The notes under the pieces: generated by a model
Database searches by the model: none
The model's input: the letters and a program-made list of their open reading frames with translations, nothing else
What the model was told of the DNA's origin: nothing
Assembly (NCBI RefSeq): GCF_000192745.1
Contig: NC_015259.1
Coordinates: forward strand, 1,503,001-1,567,000
DNA from: Polymorphum gilvum SL003B-26A1
GTDB lineage: Bacteria > Pseudomonadota > Alphaproteobacteria > Rhizobiales > Stappiaceae
Direction: 5' to 3'
Length of the DNA stretch: 64,000 bases
Position numbers and translations under genes: made by a program
In this document: in pieces, positions 20,617-28,847 of the stretch
How the letters are laid out: every line of letters begins with the position of its first letter
Numbering within the stretch: the stretch's first letter is position 1

Positions 20617-21207
20617 ATGATCAGAACTCTGCTTGTCCCTGGCCTTGATGGCTCCCCGGAACCGCATTGGCAACACTGGTGGGCGTCCACCGACCCAACA
20701 GCGAGGATCGTCAAACAGCAATCGTGGTCGATGCCGGAATCCGACGCTTGGATTGCGGCAATCACTGCCGCCATTCTAGCTCACCCGGATGCTCTACTGG
20801 TTGGGCATTCGCTTGGAGTCATCGCCATTGCTCACCTGTTGGCAAGGCGCCCGAAGCTTCGGATTGGCGGCGCCCTGTTAGTTGCGCCGGCAGAACCGTC
20901 GCGAAGCTTGCGAACTGACAGCTTCGGACGAATACCGGAGTTGCATCTCGGCGTTCCCGCCATCGTTGCCGCAAGCCGGAACGATTTCTGGATGGATCAG
21001 GCGCGAGCGCGGGATTTGGCTCAGACCTGGGGGGCCGATTTCGTTGACATGGGAGAGGCTGGCCACATCAATGTGGCTTCCGGCTTCGGCCCCTGGCCTG
21101 CGGTCAAGGTATTTGCCGATCGGCTCTCAAACTTCCGGGATAGCGGTGCTTTTAGCAGCGCGAGAAGAACCCAAGTGCAGGTCGCCATCGCTGCGGTGCG
21201 GTCATGA
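20617..21207 (+). CDS. RBBP9/YdeN family alpha/beta hydrolase
   Basis: The 196-aa serine hydrolase fold has nucleophile GHSLG near residue 68, an acid in AASRNDFWM and a histidine in GEAGHINVASGFGPW, as in the RBBP9/YdeN family. The substrate is unknown. GAGGAAAGGAGA precedes ATG 20617. It begins a second transcription unit of the sulfur block: the 149-bp upstream region carries AT-rich sequence and an 11-mer also found before the FMN reductase gene. Confidence 0.85.
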   Translation: MIRTLLVPGLDGSPEPHWQHWWASTDPTARIVKQQSWSMPESDAWIAAITAAILAHPDALLVGHSLGVIAIAHLLARRPKLRIGGALLVAPAEPSRSLRTDSFGRIPELHLGVPAIVAASRNDFWMDQARARDLAQTWGADFVDMGEAGHINVASGFGPWPAVKVFADRLSNFRDSGAFSSARRTQVQVAIAAVRS

Positions 21208-21305
21208 GGCAATCGTCAATCACCCTAGTGATGAGGAGGGCCTTGCCGGCAGCCGTTTTCAGCGCCTGCTACGTCTGGCTGTTCGCCTTGGTACTGCTTT
21301 CATGA
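21204..21305 (+). CDS. Possible 33-aa membrane peptide
   Basis: The ATG overlaps the hydrolase stop (ATGA) and encodes a basic head and one hydrophobic segment (AAVFSACYVWLFALVLLS). No strong Shine-Dalgarno sequence precedes the first ATG; internal starts follow GAGGAGG. The evidence is coupling and composition only. Confidence 0.35.
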   Translation: MRQSSITLVMRRALPAAVFSACYVWLFALVLLS

Positions 21306-21341
21306 GGGAGTGAGAGGCTTCTTCTGGTAAGGAGGAATAAT

Positions 21342-21494
21342 ATGTCTCCGTACTGTTCTTATGATCCCGGACTCCTCGTGTATCTGGAGCATATCGAAGG
21401 TGATCTTCCGGACCACGAAGTGGACGATTTCAGCTTTGCTATAAGTTTCGTTTTGGCTATGTTCTGTTTTCTGATGTTGACGTTCCTTCTGTGA
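21342..21494 (+). CDS. Small 50-aa protein with C-terminal membrane segment
   Basis: A near-perfect ribosome site (AAGGAGGA) precedes this ATG. The peptide has an acidic N-terminal half (MSPYCSYDPGLLVYLEHIEG, then DLPDHEVDD) and ends in a hydrophobic helix (FAISFVLAMFCFLMLTFLL). Its stop overlaps the start of the FAD-protein gene, so it is coupled to it. I know no family. It may be a tail-anchored partner of the neighbouring flavoprotein. It is too short for most ORF callers. Confidence 0.6.
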   Translation: MSPYCSYDPGLLVYLEHIEGDLPDHEVDDFSFAISFVLAMFCFLMLTFLL

Positions 21495-22858
21495 TGAAGG
21501 GTCTCCTGACAAGGGGAGGAGCGTGGCATCACTGCGTGATCGTCGGTGGTGGCGCGAGCGGCGTTCTCATGGCGGCCCATCTGCTGCGCGGACCAGCGAA
21601 ACGCATCCGGGTCACCATCATCGAGCAAAGCCAAATGCTCGGATGCGGCATCGCCTACAGCACGAGGCATCCCGATCACCTGCTGAACACCCGTGCTTCC
21701 CAGATGAGCGCCTTTCCGGATCGACCTGACCATTTCGAGCAATGGTTGACCGGTAAAGGAAAACAAGCGACTGCAAGCTGCTTCGTGGATCGCGCGACCT
21801 ACGGGCAATATCTTTCGGGCCTTCTGGAGCCATGGCGATCTGGCCCGGATGCGGAACGGCTGCACTGCGTCCGAGGGAACTGCGTCAGCCTGAGCGAAAC
21901 CGATGCCGGCGTGATCGCGCGCCTTGCCGACGGCTCGGTCATTTCGGGCGATAGCGCCGTTCTTGCAACCGGTCACGCGGTACCGGTCGATCCGGATCCT
22001 CCCCTTCGCAATGCTTGGGATTTCTCACCACCACTTACTCCTGACTCGACGATTCTGATCATTGGAACCGGGCTGAGCATGGTCGATCATGTCGTGACAT
22101 TGCTCGCATCCGGTCATCGCGGGCAAATTTGCTGTCTATCCCGGCGGGGGCTCCTGCCGCACGTCCATGCCTCCACCCGTCCAATACCTTTCTCCCAGGA
22201 AGAAATTCCGTTCGGTGCTCCGGTAAGCGTGTTCCTACATTGGTTACGCCGGCAGGCGAGATCTGCCGAAGCCCGGGGAGGAACCTGGCGCGATGTGGTC
22301 GACGGCATTCGTCCGCACATCGCGACGGCCTGGCGTTCATGGGACCTCGCCGCGCGTGCCCGCTTTCTCCGCCATGCCGCGTCGTGGTGGGAGGTACATC
22401 GCCACAAGATGCCACCGGTGTCGGCGGCACGGTTGGAAAAAGCAAAGGCTGACGGCCAACTCGTCATCATCCGTGGCCGGTTCGAGAGGGCCACCACCTT
22501 GCTTGGAGGGCGCGTCAGCGTGAATATCACACGGCACGGCAGAGAGGATGAAACAACTCTTCCTGCTGACCATGTCATCGACTGCCGGGGTATCCGGCGC
22601 GATCCGGAAACGCACGCGGCGCCGGTGATCCGTGACCTGCTTGCACGCGGGGCGGCTCGTCTCGATCCGCTGCGACTCGGCCTCGACACGACAACAGATG
22701 CGAAGGTGATCGACGCAAACGGTCGAGCCTCTCGCCGGATCCGCGCGATCGGCCCCGCAGCTCGTGGCACACTTTGGGAAATCACCGCGATTCCGGATAT
22801 ACGCGAACAGGTCTTCCGTCTTTCCCGCGACCTGATCGGCACCGGTTCCGGCTGGTGA
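21491..22858 (+). CDS. FAD/NAD(P)-binding oxidoreductase
   Basis: The 455-aa protein begins with a dinucleotide fold (HHCVIVGGGASGVLMAAHLL) and has the GCGIAYSTRHPDHLLNTRASQMSAFPD motif of the FAD-NAD(P)-binding family (PF13454 type). A second nucleotide fold follows near residue 185 (STILIIGTGLSMVDHVVTLL). The reaction is unknown. GTG 21491 and ATG 21494 are both possible starts. It sits between the small tail-anchored ORF and the FMN reductase, inside the organosulfur block. Confidence 0.82.
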   Translation: MMKGLLTRGGAWHHCVIVGGGASGVLMAAHLLRGPAKRIRVTIIEQSQMLGCGIAYSTRHPDHLLNTRASQMSAFPDRPDHFEQWLTGKGKQATASCFVDRATYGQYLSGLLEPWRSGPDAERLHCVRGNCVSLSETDAGVIARLADGSVISGDSAVLATGHAVPVDPDPPLRNAWDFSPPLTPDSTILIIGTGLSMVDHVVTLLASGHRGQICCLSRRGLLPHVHASTRPIPFSQEEIPFGAPVSVFLHWLRRQARSAEARGGTWRDVVDGIRPHIATAWRSWDLAARARFLRHAASWWEVHRHKMPPVSAARLEKAKADGQLVIIRGRFERATTLLGGRVSVNITRHGREDETTLPADHVIDCRGIRRDPETHAAPVIRDLLARGAARLDPLRLGLDTTTDAKVIDANGRASRRIRAIGPAARGTLWEITAIPDIREQVFRLSRDLIGTGSGW

Positions 22859-22997
22859 AGCGAGATAGCGATTGTTCTCTTTGCCGCCTTTTCATCAGAG
22901 CAAATCATCTCCGATCCGACGTTTCTTTGGAATGGTCTCGATGCCGGAAATTTATTAGATCTAATACTCGATAGATTTTGTCGAGAAAGGATCTGAA

Positions 22998-23567
22998 ATG
23001 CCTGAAATTGTTGGGTTTGCGGGAAGCCTGAGCAATCCATCCCGCACGCGTGCGCTGGTCGCGGCCGCCGTCAGAAACAGTGCTGAAAGAACAGGCTGGG
23101 CCGGTGCCGTTTATGATCTGCGTGACATCGGCCCCTCGCTGGGGGCTGCATCCGGGATCGGAGATCTTGCACCTGAAGCGCGTGACGTTGTGAAGCGAAT
23201 CTTAAACGCGGACGCACTCATCGTCGGAACCCCGGTCTACAAGGGGAGCTATACAGGCTTGTTCAAGCATCTCTTCGATCTCATCGAACCGGCGGCCCTG
23301 AAGGACAGGCCGATTCTTCTCACGGCAACGGGCGGGGGGGACCGGCATGCGCTCGTGATCGAGCATCAGATTCGTCCGTTGTTCGGCTTCTTTGAGGCGG
23401 CAACGATCGCGACTGGTGTTTACGCGTCTTCCGCTGACTTTGAGGACGGCGAGCCCTCGTCGCCGGAGCTTCTGACCCGCCTCGAAACGGCGACGAGGCA
23501 ACTTGCAACGGCCATCAGGGCCCAAGCCGCATTCGGGCTGCTGGGCCTCGCAAATAACGCTGCCTGA
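22998..23567 (+). CDS. NAD(P)H-dependent FMN reductase (MsuE/SsuE-like)
   Basis: It supplies reduced FMN to flavin-dependent sulfonate monooxygenases. The 189-aa flavodoxin-like protein has the FMN phosphate loop GFAGSLSNPSRTRAL, VGTPVYKGSYTGLFKHLFDL and LTATGGGDRHALVIEHQIRPLFGFF, all typical of MsuE/SsuE. GAGAAAGGATC precedes the ATG. The downstream dioxygenase, flavin monooxygenase and Ssu-type transporter support the role. Confidence 0.9.
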   Translation: MPEIVGFAGSLSNPSRTRALVAAAVRNSAERTGWAGAVYDLRDIGPSLGAASGIGDLAPEARDVVKRILNADALIVGTPVYKGSYTGLFKHLFDLIEPAALKDRPILLTATGGGDRHALVIEHQIRPLFGFFEAATIATGVYASSADFEDGEPSSPELLTRLETATRQLATAIRAQAAFGLLGLANNAA

Positions 23568-23661
23568 GGGCGCAAACGAACCATCCATCTGAATTGCCTC
23601 CTTGCGCCTGGGCCCCCGGTGTCAGGCGACGGCGGAGGCGTGTCCAAGGGAAGGAGTTCCC

Positions 23662-24558
23662 ATGACTGTCCACGACATTCCCTCAACGTCTCTTTCGAGC
23701 GACGACGTTGTTCTAATCACGCCGATTATCGGCGCCGAGATCCGCAATGTGCGCCTTTCTGGAAACCTGCCCGAGGGAGTTATTGCCGAGATCAAGTCGC
23801 GCATCGCGCGCCACAAGGTCGTGTTCTTCCGGAGGCAGGATCACCTCGATGATGCTGGCCAGGAGAGCTTCGCGAGGCTGCTTGGCGAGCTTGTCCCGCA
23901 TCCGACCCAGCATATTCGCGAGGGGAGCGCCGCGATCCTTGAGCTCGACTCTGGGCATGGCGGACGTGCAGACCAGTGGCACACGGACGTGACCTTCGTG
24001 CCCGCCTATCCGAAATACTCGGTGCTTCGAGGCATCACCATCCCGGAAACAGGCGGCGACACGATCTGGGCCAACACGGCAGCGGCGTATGATGCTCTGC
24101 CGGAACCCTTGAAACGGTTCGCCGACAACCTGCGCGCAGTCCACTCCAATGCCTATGACTATGCAAGCCACCGGCCGTGGGCGACCGAGGTCGAAAAGAA
24201 GCATTACGACGAAGTCTTCCGTTCTAAGGTCTTCCAGACCGATCATCCTGTAGTGCGTGTGCACCCGGAAACAGGTGAGCACACACTCATTCTGGGAAGT
24301 TTCGTGCAAAGATTTGCCGGTTTCGATCGATTTGCTTCGATAAAACTTTATGAATTGTTCCAAACCTACATCACAGCGCCTGAAAATACGGTCCGCTGGC
24401 GCTGGAAGGCCGGCGATGTGGCGATCTGGGACAACCGCGCGACCCAGCATATTGCCGTGAACGATTATGGCGATGCCCATCGTGTCGTCCGTCGCGTCAC
24501 GATCGACGGGGACCTGCCCATCGGCCCCGACGGCCGCCCGAGTCTCGCCCTGCAATAA
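23662..24558 (+). CDS. TauD/AtsK-family alpha-ketoglutarate-dependent dioxygenase
   Basis: This non-haem Fe(II)/2-oxoglutarate enzyme releases sulfite or sulfate from sulfonates or alkyl sulfates. The 298-aa chain has the facial triad: HTD in ADQWHTDVTFV and a distal His in RATQHIAVNDYGDAHR, with the 2-oxoglutarate Arg in VVRRVTIDG. The extended insert resembles AtsK alkylsulfatase as much as TauD, so the substrate may be a sulfate ester or taurine. The start at 23662 was chosen for the GGAAGGAG before it. Confidence 0.9.
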   Translation: MTVHDIPSTSLSSDDVVLITPIIGAEIRNVRLSGNLPEGVIAEIKSRIARHKVVFFRRQDHLDDAGQESFARLLGELVPHPTQHIREGSAAILELDSGHGGRADQWHTDVTFVPAYPKYSVLRGITIPETGGDTIWANTAAAYDALPEPLKRFADNLRAVHSNAYDYASHRPWATEVEKKHYDEVFRSKVFQTDHPVVRVHPETGEHTLILGSFVQRFAGFDRFASIKLYELFQTYITAPENTVRWRWKAGDVAIWDNRATQHIAVNDYGDAHRVVRRVTIDGDLPIGPDGRPSLALQ

Positions 24559-24590
24559 CTGCTCACACGCACCTAGGAAGGTATTCTCCG

Positions 24591-25943
24591 ATGACCAGAC
24601 AGATCAAACTCGGCGCATTCCTGCCGGGCGGCGGCCAGCACGTCGCCGCATGGCGCCATCCCGACAGCCCGGCGGACGGCGCCACGAACTTCGAATTCCA
24701 TAAGCAATTGGCACTGACTGCGGAGCGCGGCCTGTTCGATGCCTATTTCCTTGCTGATGGCCTGGCAGTGGCCTTTGGTGGTGGCATGGAGGGCGGCAAC
24801 GCGAAGGTGGCCGGCTTCGAGCCGGTGACCCTGTTCGCTGCGCTGGCGCCTTTGACGAAGAGTATCAGCTTCATCGCGACTGCCTCGACGACCTACGAAG
24901 AACCCTACAACATCGCGCGGAAATTCGCTTCCCTCGACCTGATCTCAGACGGGCGGGTCGGCTGGAACGTCGTCACCACCGCGACCGAGGCCGCCGCGCG
25001 CAACTTCAACCTCGATCATCAGCATCCCCATGCCTTCCGCTATGCAAGGGCGCGCGAGCATGTCGAGGTGGTTAAGAAGCTTTGGGACAGCTTCGAGGAT
25101 GACGTCTTCATCCGTGATAAGGAGAGCGGCGTCTTCTTCGACACAACGAAGGTGCATTATGCGGACCACGAGGGCGAGCATTTCAAGGTCCGTGGACCAC
25201 TGAACGTCTCGCGCTCACGGCAAGGGCATCCGGTGATCGTGCAGGCGGGGCAATCCGAGGACGGACGCGCGCTTGCGGCTGCGACGGCAGAAGTAATCTT
25301 CACCGCTCACCAACGGCTCGACACAGCGCAGGAGTTCTACCGCGATATCAAGGCGCGTGCCGCCGCCAACGGGCGTAGCCCGGAGCATGTTCTTATCATG
25401 CCCGGCGTCTCGCCCTTCGTTGGCCGTACCGAAGCCGAGGCGCGCGAGAAATACGACCGCCTGACCTCACTCATCCTAGAGGAGGACGGAATTGCGTTGC
25501 TGAACGGCCTGACTGGCGGCACGCTTGATCTTAACGGCTATGACCTTGACGGCCCGCTCCCGCCGGCACCGCCGACCGAGGGCATGAAGTCGCGTCAGAC
25601 ACTCATCCGGCAGATCGCGGACGAGAACAATTTCACCATTCGCCAGCTCTACCAGTGGGTCGCTTCGGCACGCGGCCATTACACGATTGTCGGATCTGCC
25701 GAACAGGTTGCCGATCAGCTTCAGGAATGGTTCGAGAACGAAGCCGCAGATGGCTTCAACATTCTGCCGCCCTGGTTGCCGACGGCCCTCGATGACTTCG
25801 TCGACCTGGTGATCCCCGAGTTACAGCGCCGCGGACTGTTCCGTCGCGCCTATGAGGGCACGACTCTGCGGGAGAACCTTGGACTGCCCTTTCCCGTTAA
25901 CAGGCATGCAGTCGCGCACGAAACCGTACAGGCCGCCGAATAA
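24591..25943 (+). CDS. LLM-class flavin-dependent monooxygenase (NtaA/SnaA/DszA family)
   Basis: The 450-aa bacterial luciferase-like enzyme uses FMNH2 and O2. Family motifs include LFDAYFLADGLAV, ARKFASLDLISDGRVGWNVVTT, HFKVRGPLNVSRSRQGHPVIVQAGQSEDGR and DGFNILPPWLP. The NtaA/DszA subgroup acts on chelates, dibenzothiophene sulfone or dimethyl sulfide. Next to an FMN reductase and a sulfonate transporter, organosulfur oxidation is the best inference. It is followed 13 bp later by the permease gene. Confidence 0.9.
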   Translation: MTRQIKLGAFLPGGGQHVAAWRHPDSPADGATNFEFHKQLALTAERGLFDAYFLADGLAVAFGGGMEGGNAKVAGFEPVTLFAALAPLTKSISFIATASTTYEEPYNIARKFASLDLISDGRVGWNVVTTATEAAARNFNLDHQHPHAFRYARAREHVEVVKKLWDSFEDDVFIRDKESGVFFDTTKVHYADHEGEHFKVRGPLNVSRSRQGHPVIVQAGQSEDGRALAAATAEVIFTAHQRLDTAQEFYRDIKARAAANGRSPEHVLIMPGVSPFVGRTEAEAREKYDRLTSLILEEDGIALLNGLTGGTLDLNGYDLDGPLPPAPPTEGMKSRQTLIRQIADENNFTIRQLYQWVASARGHYTIVGSAEQVADQLQEWFENEAADGFNILPPWLPTALDDFVDLVIPELQRRGLFRRAYEGTTLRENLGLPFPVNRHAVAHETVQAAE

Positions 25944-25956
25944 GGAAGGACTTAAT

Positions 25957-26790
25957 ATGACCTACCAATTCTCAGATGCTGCCCGCACCACCAACGGTCC
26001 TGACGTTCGCGCGGTGCTTGGACGCCTCCTGGTTACCGGGCGGCGTATCGCGGCCAACTATGGCCCTATTCTCGGCTTCTTTGCCGGCTGGCAGATCGCA
26101 AGCACCGCTGGTTGGCTCAATCCTGCCGTTTTCCCTCCCATCGACCGGGTGGCAGGAGCCCTGTGGAATGGAATTTCGTCCGGAGCCTTGCTCGATGATA
26201 TCGCCGTCTCCTTGCAGAGGGCGGGAATCGCCTTCCTCGCGGCCGCCGCTCTCGGGATACCCCTCGGCCTGTTCATGGGCCAGATCCGGGCTGTCGAACA
26301 GGCGCTTGACCCCATCCTTCAGCTCTTTCGGCAAACCTCGGCGCTTGCCCTTTATCCGGTGTTCATCCTGCTCCTCGGGCTCGGAGAGGCCTCCAAGGTC
26401 TTCGTGATTTTCTGGGCCACGCTCTTTCCCATTCTCCTTGCCACCATCGGCGGCGTGAAGGAGGTCGATCCGAAGCTGATCGAGATGGCGCGCACCTTCG
26501 GCGCTACGCGGCTGACGACCTTCCGCCGCGTGGTCCTGCCAGCCTCGGTGCCCTCGATCTTCGTTGGCCTGCGTCTGTCGGCGACTACGGCGCTGCTGCT
26601 GCTGATCGCAGCCGAGATGATCGGCGCAAACAAGGGCGTCGGGTTTCAGGTGATGAACGCACAGTACAATTTCCAGATCCCGCTGATGTTCGCCGCGATC
26701 TTCCTGCTGGCCTTCCTCGGGCTCGCCGCGAACTGGGTTCTGGTCACCCTGCAACGGCGGCTCTGCCGCTGGAGCCCCGCACAACACTGA
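25957..26790 (+). CDS. Sulfonate/nitrate/taurine-type ABC transporter permease (SsuC-like)
   Basis: The 277-aa permease has about six helices and the coupling loop near residue 175 (EMARTFGATRLTTFRRVVLPASVPSIFVGLRLS). ATG 25957 was chosen over an upstream in-frame start because AAGGAAGGA precedes it and the earlier residues lie within the previous gene. It pairs with the binding protein and ATPase downstream; the substrate is likely a sulfonate or sulfate ester. Confidence 0.92.
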   Translation: MTYQFSDAARTTNGPDVRAVLGRLLVTGRRIAANYGPILGFFAGWQIASTAGWLNPAVFPPIDRVAGALWNGISSGALLDDIAVSLQRAGIAFLAAAALGIPLGLFMGQIRAVEQALDPILQLFRQTSALALYPVFILLLGLGEASKVFVIFWATLFPILLATIGGVKEVDPKLIEMARTFGATRLTTFRRVVLPASVPSIFVGLRLSATTALLLLIAAEMIGANKGVGFQVMNAQYNFQIPLMFAAIFLLAFLGLAANWVLVTLQRRLCRWSPAQH

Positions 26791-26824
26791 CACGCCGAAC
26801 CAACACCATAGAAAGGAACATCCA

Positions 26825-27805
26825 ATGACCTATCGCTTCAAATCCCTCACCGCTGCCGCAACGCTTGCCCTCGGGCTCTCGGGCTCAGCCCAGGCCGAGA
26901 CTGTGACCCTGCGCTTCCTCGCCAGCCATGGCGGCGTCTCGGCCCACGAACTCGCGCAGGAACTGGGTTATTTTGACGGTACCGGCATTAAGCTTGAAAA
27001 CATCGGCTATGCGGGCGGCGGGCCGGAGTCGCTTTTCGCCCTCGCCTCGGGCAGCGTCGACATCGGGTCAGCTGCAACCTCGGCCGTCATCAACTCGATC
27101 GCCAGCGGCAACGATTTCATCGCGGCCTATCCGACCAATGGGATCAACGACGAAACGCAATCGATCTTCCACGTGCTCGAGGAGAGCCCGATCCGCTCGA
27201 TCGAGGATATCGCGGGCAAGACCATCGCCGTGAACACGCTGGGCGCGCATCTCGATTACACCGTCCGCGAGGCACTGCATTCGGTGGGACTACCGCGGAA
27301 CGTCGCCAATCTCGTGGTCGTGCCGGGCCCGCAACTGGAACAGGTGCTGCGCTCGGGCCAGGTGGACATCGCCGCCTTCGGTTACTGGCAGACGACCTTC
27401 GAAGGGGCGGCGCGGGCGAATGGTGGTCTTCGCGCGGTCTTCGACGACACTGACGTGCTGGGCGAGATCGCCGGCGGGTTCACCGTGCTGCGCCGGGACT
27501 GGGTCGATGCCCATCCCGAGGCGGCCCGCGCCTTCGTGGAGCAATCGGCCCGCGCGCTCGACTTCGCCCGCGAGAACCCCGAGGAGACGCGCGAGATCCT
27601 CGCCCGTGTCCTTCAGGAGCGCGGTGAGAACCCCGAGGTCGCCCAATACTTCGCTGGGTATGGCGTGCGCGCGGGTGGCGTTGCCGTCGAGCGTGACGTT
27701 CAGTTCTGGATCGACGTCCTGGTTCGGGAAGGCGCGTTGGCTGACGGGCAGCTCCGTGCGAAAGACATCCTACTGGTCACCAGCGACCAGCAGGCGTCGA
27801 ACTGA
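26825..27805 (+). CDS. Sulfonate-type ABC transporter substrate-binding protein (SsuA-like)
   Basis: The 326-aa periplasmic protein has a clear signal peptide ending SGSAQAE and a NMT1/THI5-like fold with GGVSAHELAQELGYFDGTGI, GSVDIGSAATSAVINSIASG and GKTIAVNTLGAHLDYTVREAL. It captures the organosulfur substrate for SsuC/SsuB. GAAAGGAAC precedes the ATG. It lies mid-operon between permease and ATPase. Confidence 0.9.
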   Translation: MTYRFKSLTAAATLALGLSGSAQAETVTLRFLASHGGVSAHELAQELGYFDGTGIKLENIGYAGGGPESLFALASGSVDIGSAATSAVINSIASGNDFIAAYPTNGINDETQSIFHVLEESPIRSIEDIAGKTIAVNTLGAHLDYTVREALHSVGLPRNVANLVVVPGPQLEQVLRSGQVDIAAFGYWQTTFEGAARANGGLRAVFDDTDVLGEIAGGFTVLRRDWVDAHPEAARAFVEQSARALDFARENPEETREILARVLQERGENPEVAQYFAGYGVRAGGVAVERDVQFWIDVLVREGALADGQLRAKDILLVTSDQQASN

Positions 27806-27816
27806 GGGGGTGGGCA

Positions 27817-28587
27817 ATGACTGTCGTTGAGTCCCAAGCCCGGGGTGAGGTCACGATCCGTGACCTCACCAAGGCCTTCGCCATCAATGGCGAACCGCTG
27901 ACAGTGCTGAAAGGCATCGATCTGGAGATCCGTGGTGGCGAGAGCCTCGCCATTGTGGGCGCGAGCGGCTCGGGAAAGACGACCTTGCTGCGGATTCTCG
28001 CGGGGTTGGAGAACCCCGATAAGGGTGGAGTTCTGATCGACGGTGCCCCCGTCCACGGTCTGGGCCGTGATCGGGCGGTGATCTTCCAGGAGCCGCGTCT
28101 GCTGCCATGGCTCACCGTACTCGGTAATGTCGCCTTCGGATTGGAGGTGCAGGGCGTGCCGGCAATCGAGGCCAGGGAGCGCGCCCGGCGCTACATTCGC
28201 CTGGTCGGCCTTAGCGAGTTCGAGAGCGCTTGGCCTCGGCAGCTTTCGGGCGGAATGGCTCAGCGGGTGGGCATCGCCCGTGCGTTGACCGTACAGCCTG
28301 AGATCCTGCTGCTCGACGAACCGCTGGGAGCGCTCGATGCCATGACCAAAATCACTATGCAGGAGGAACTGTCCCGCATTTGGGTCGAAGAAGGGGTTAC
28401 CATGGTTCTCGTCACCCATGATCTCGAAGAAGCGATTTTTCTCGCGGACCGGGTTCTAGTTCTACCCAAAACCAAGGGCGCTGCGATCCGCCTGATCGAT
28501 ATCGACCTGCCGCGCCCGCGCGATAGGAACGAGGCACGTTTCGTAACGTTCCGCCAGCAACTCATGGCCGAGTTCGGTTTGCACTGA
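27817..28587 (+). CDS. Sulfonate-type ABC transporter ATP-binding protein (SsuB-like)
   Basis: The 256-aa ATPase shows Walker A GASGSGKTT, Q-loop VIFQEPRLLPWLTVLGNVAFGL, signature LSGGMAQRVGIARAL, Walker B ILLLDEPLGALDAMT and the H-loop in LVTHDLEEAIFLADR. It ends the transporter operon and is followed by a strong hairpin at 28672-28705. Confidence 0.93.
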   Translation: MTVVESQARGEVTIRDLTKAFAINGEPLTVLKGIDLEIRGGESLAIVGASGSGKTTLLRILAGLENPDKGGVLIDGAPVHGLGRDRAVIFQEPRLLPWLTVLGNVAFGLEVQGVPAIEARERARRYIRLVGLSEFESAWPRQLSGGMAQRVGIARALTVQPEILLLDEPLGALDAMTKITMQEELSRIWVEEGVTMVLVTHDLEEAIFLADRVLVLPKTKGAAIRLIDIDLPRPRDRNEARFVTFRQQLMAEFGLH

Positions 28588-28671
28588 CCACGGTTCCTAC
28601 CCAGCGGCGCGGCGTCAGGCTCACAGAGCCGATAGCCGGGAGGATCATCGCCGCGCTAGCCAGTGCCACAG

Positions 28672-28705
28672 AGCGCCCCGATCAGGTCTCATCGATCGGG
28701 GCGCT
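28672..28705 (+). terminator. Hairpin ending the organosulfur operon
   Basis: AGCGCCCCGAT and ATCGGGGCGCT form a perfect 11-bp stem with a 12-base loop, 85 bases after the ATPase stop. Only a few T residues follow (ATGGGTTCTCTT), so termination efficiency is uncertain. Confidence 0.5.
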
Positions 28706-28847
28706 ATGGGTTCTCTTCCCAAATTTCAGCGGAAAGAACAATGGTATGTCCATTCTCTTTTCCACCGGCACGGAACTGACCGCGATCTTCGCTCACGGCC
28801 GAGTTGCGTATGCTCGGCAGGGCGATGCCGTGCGCGTCCGAGCGCTG

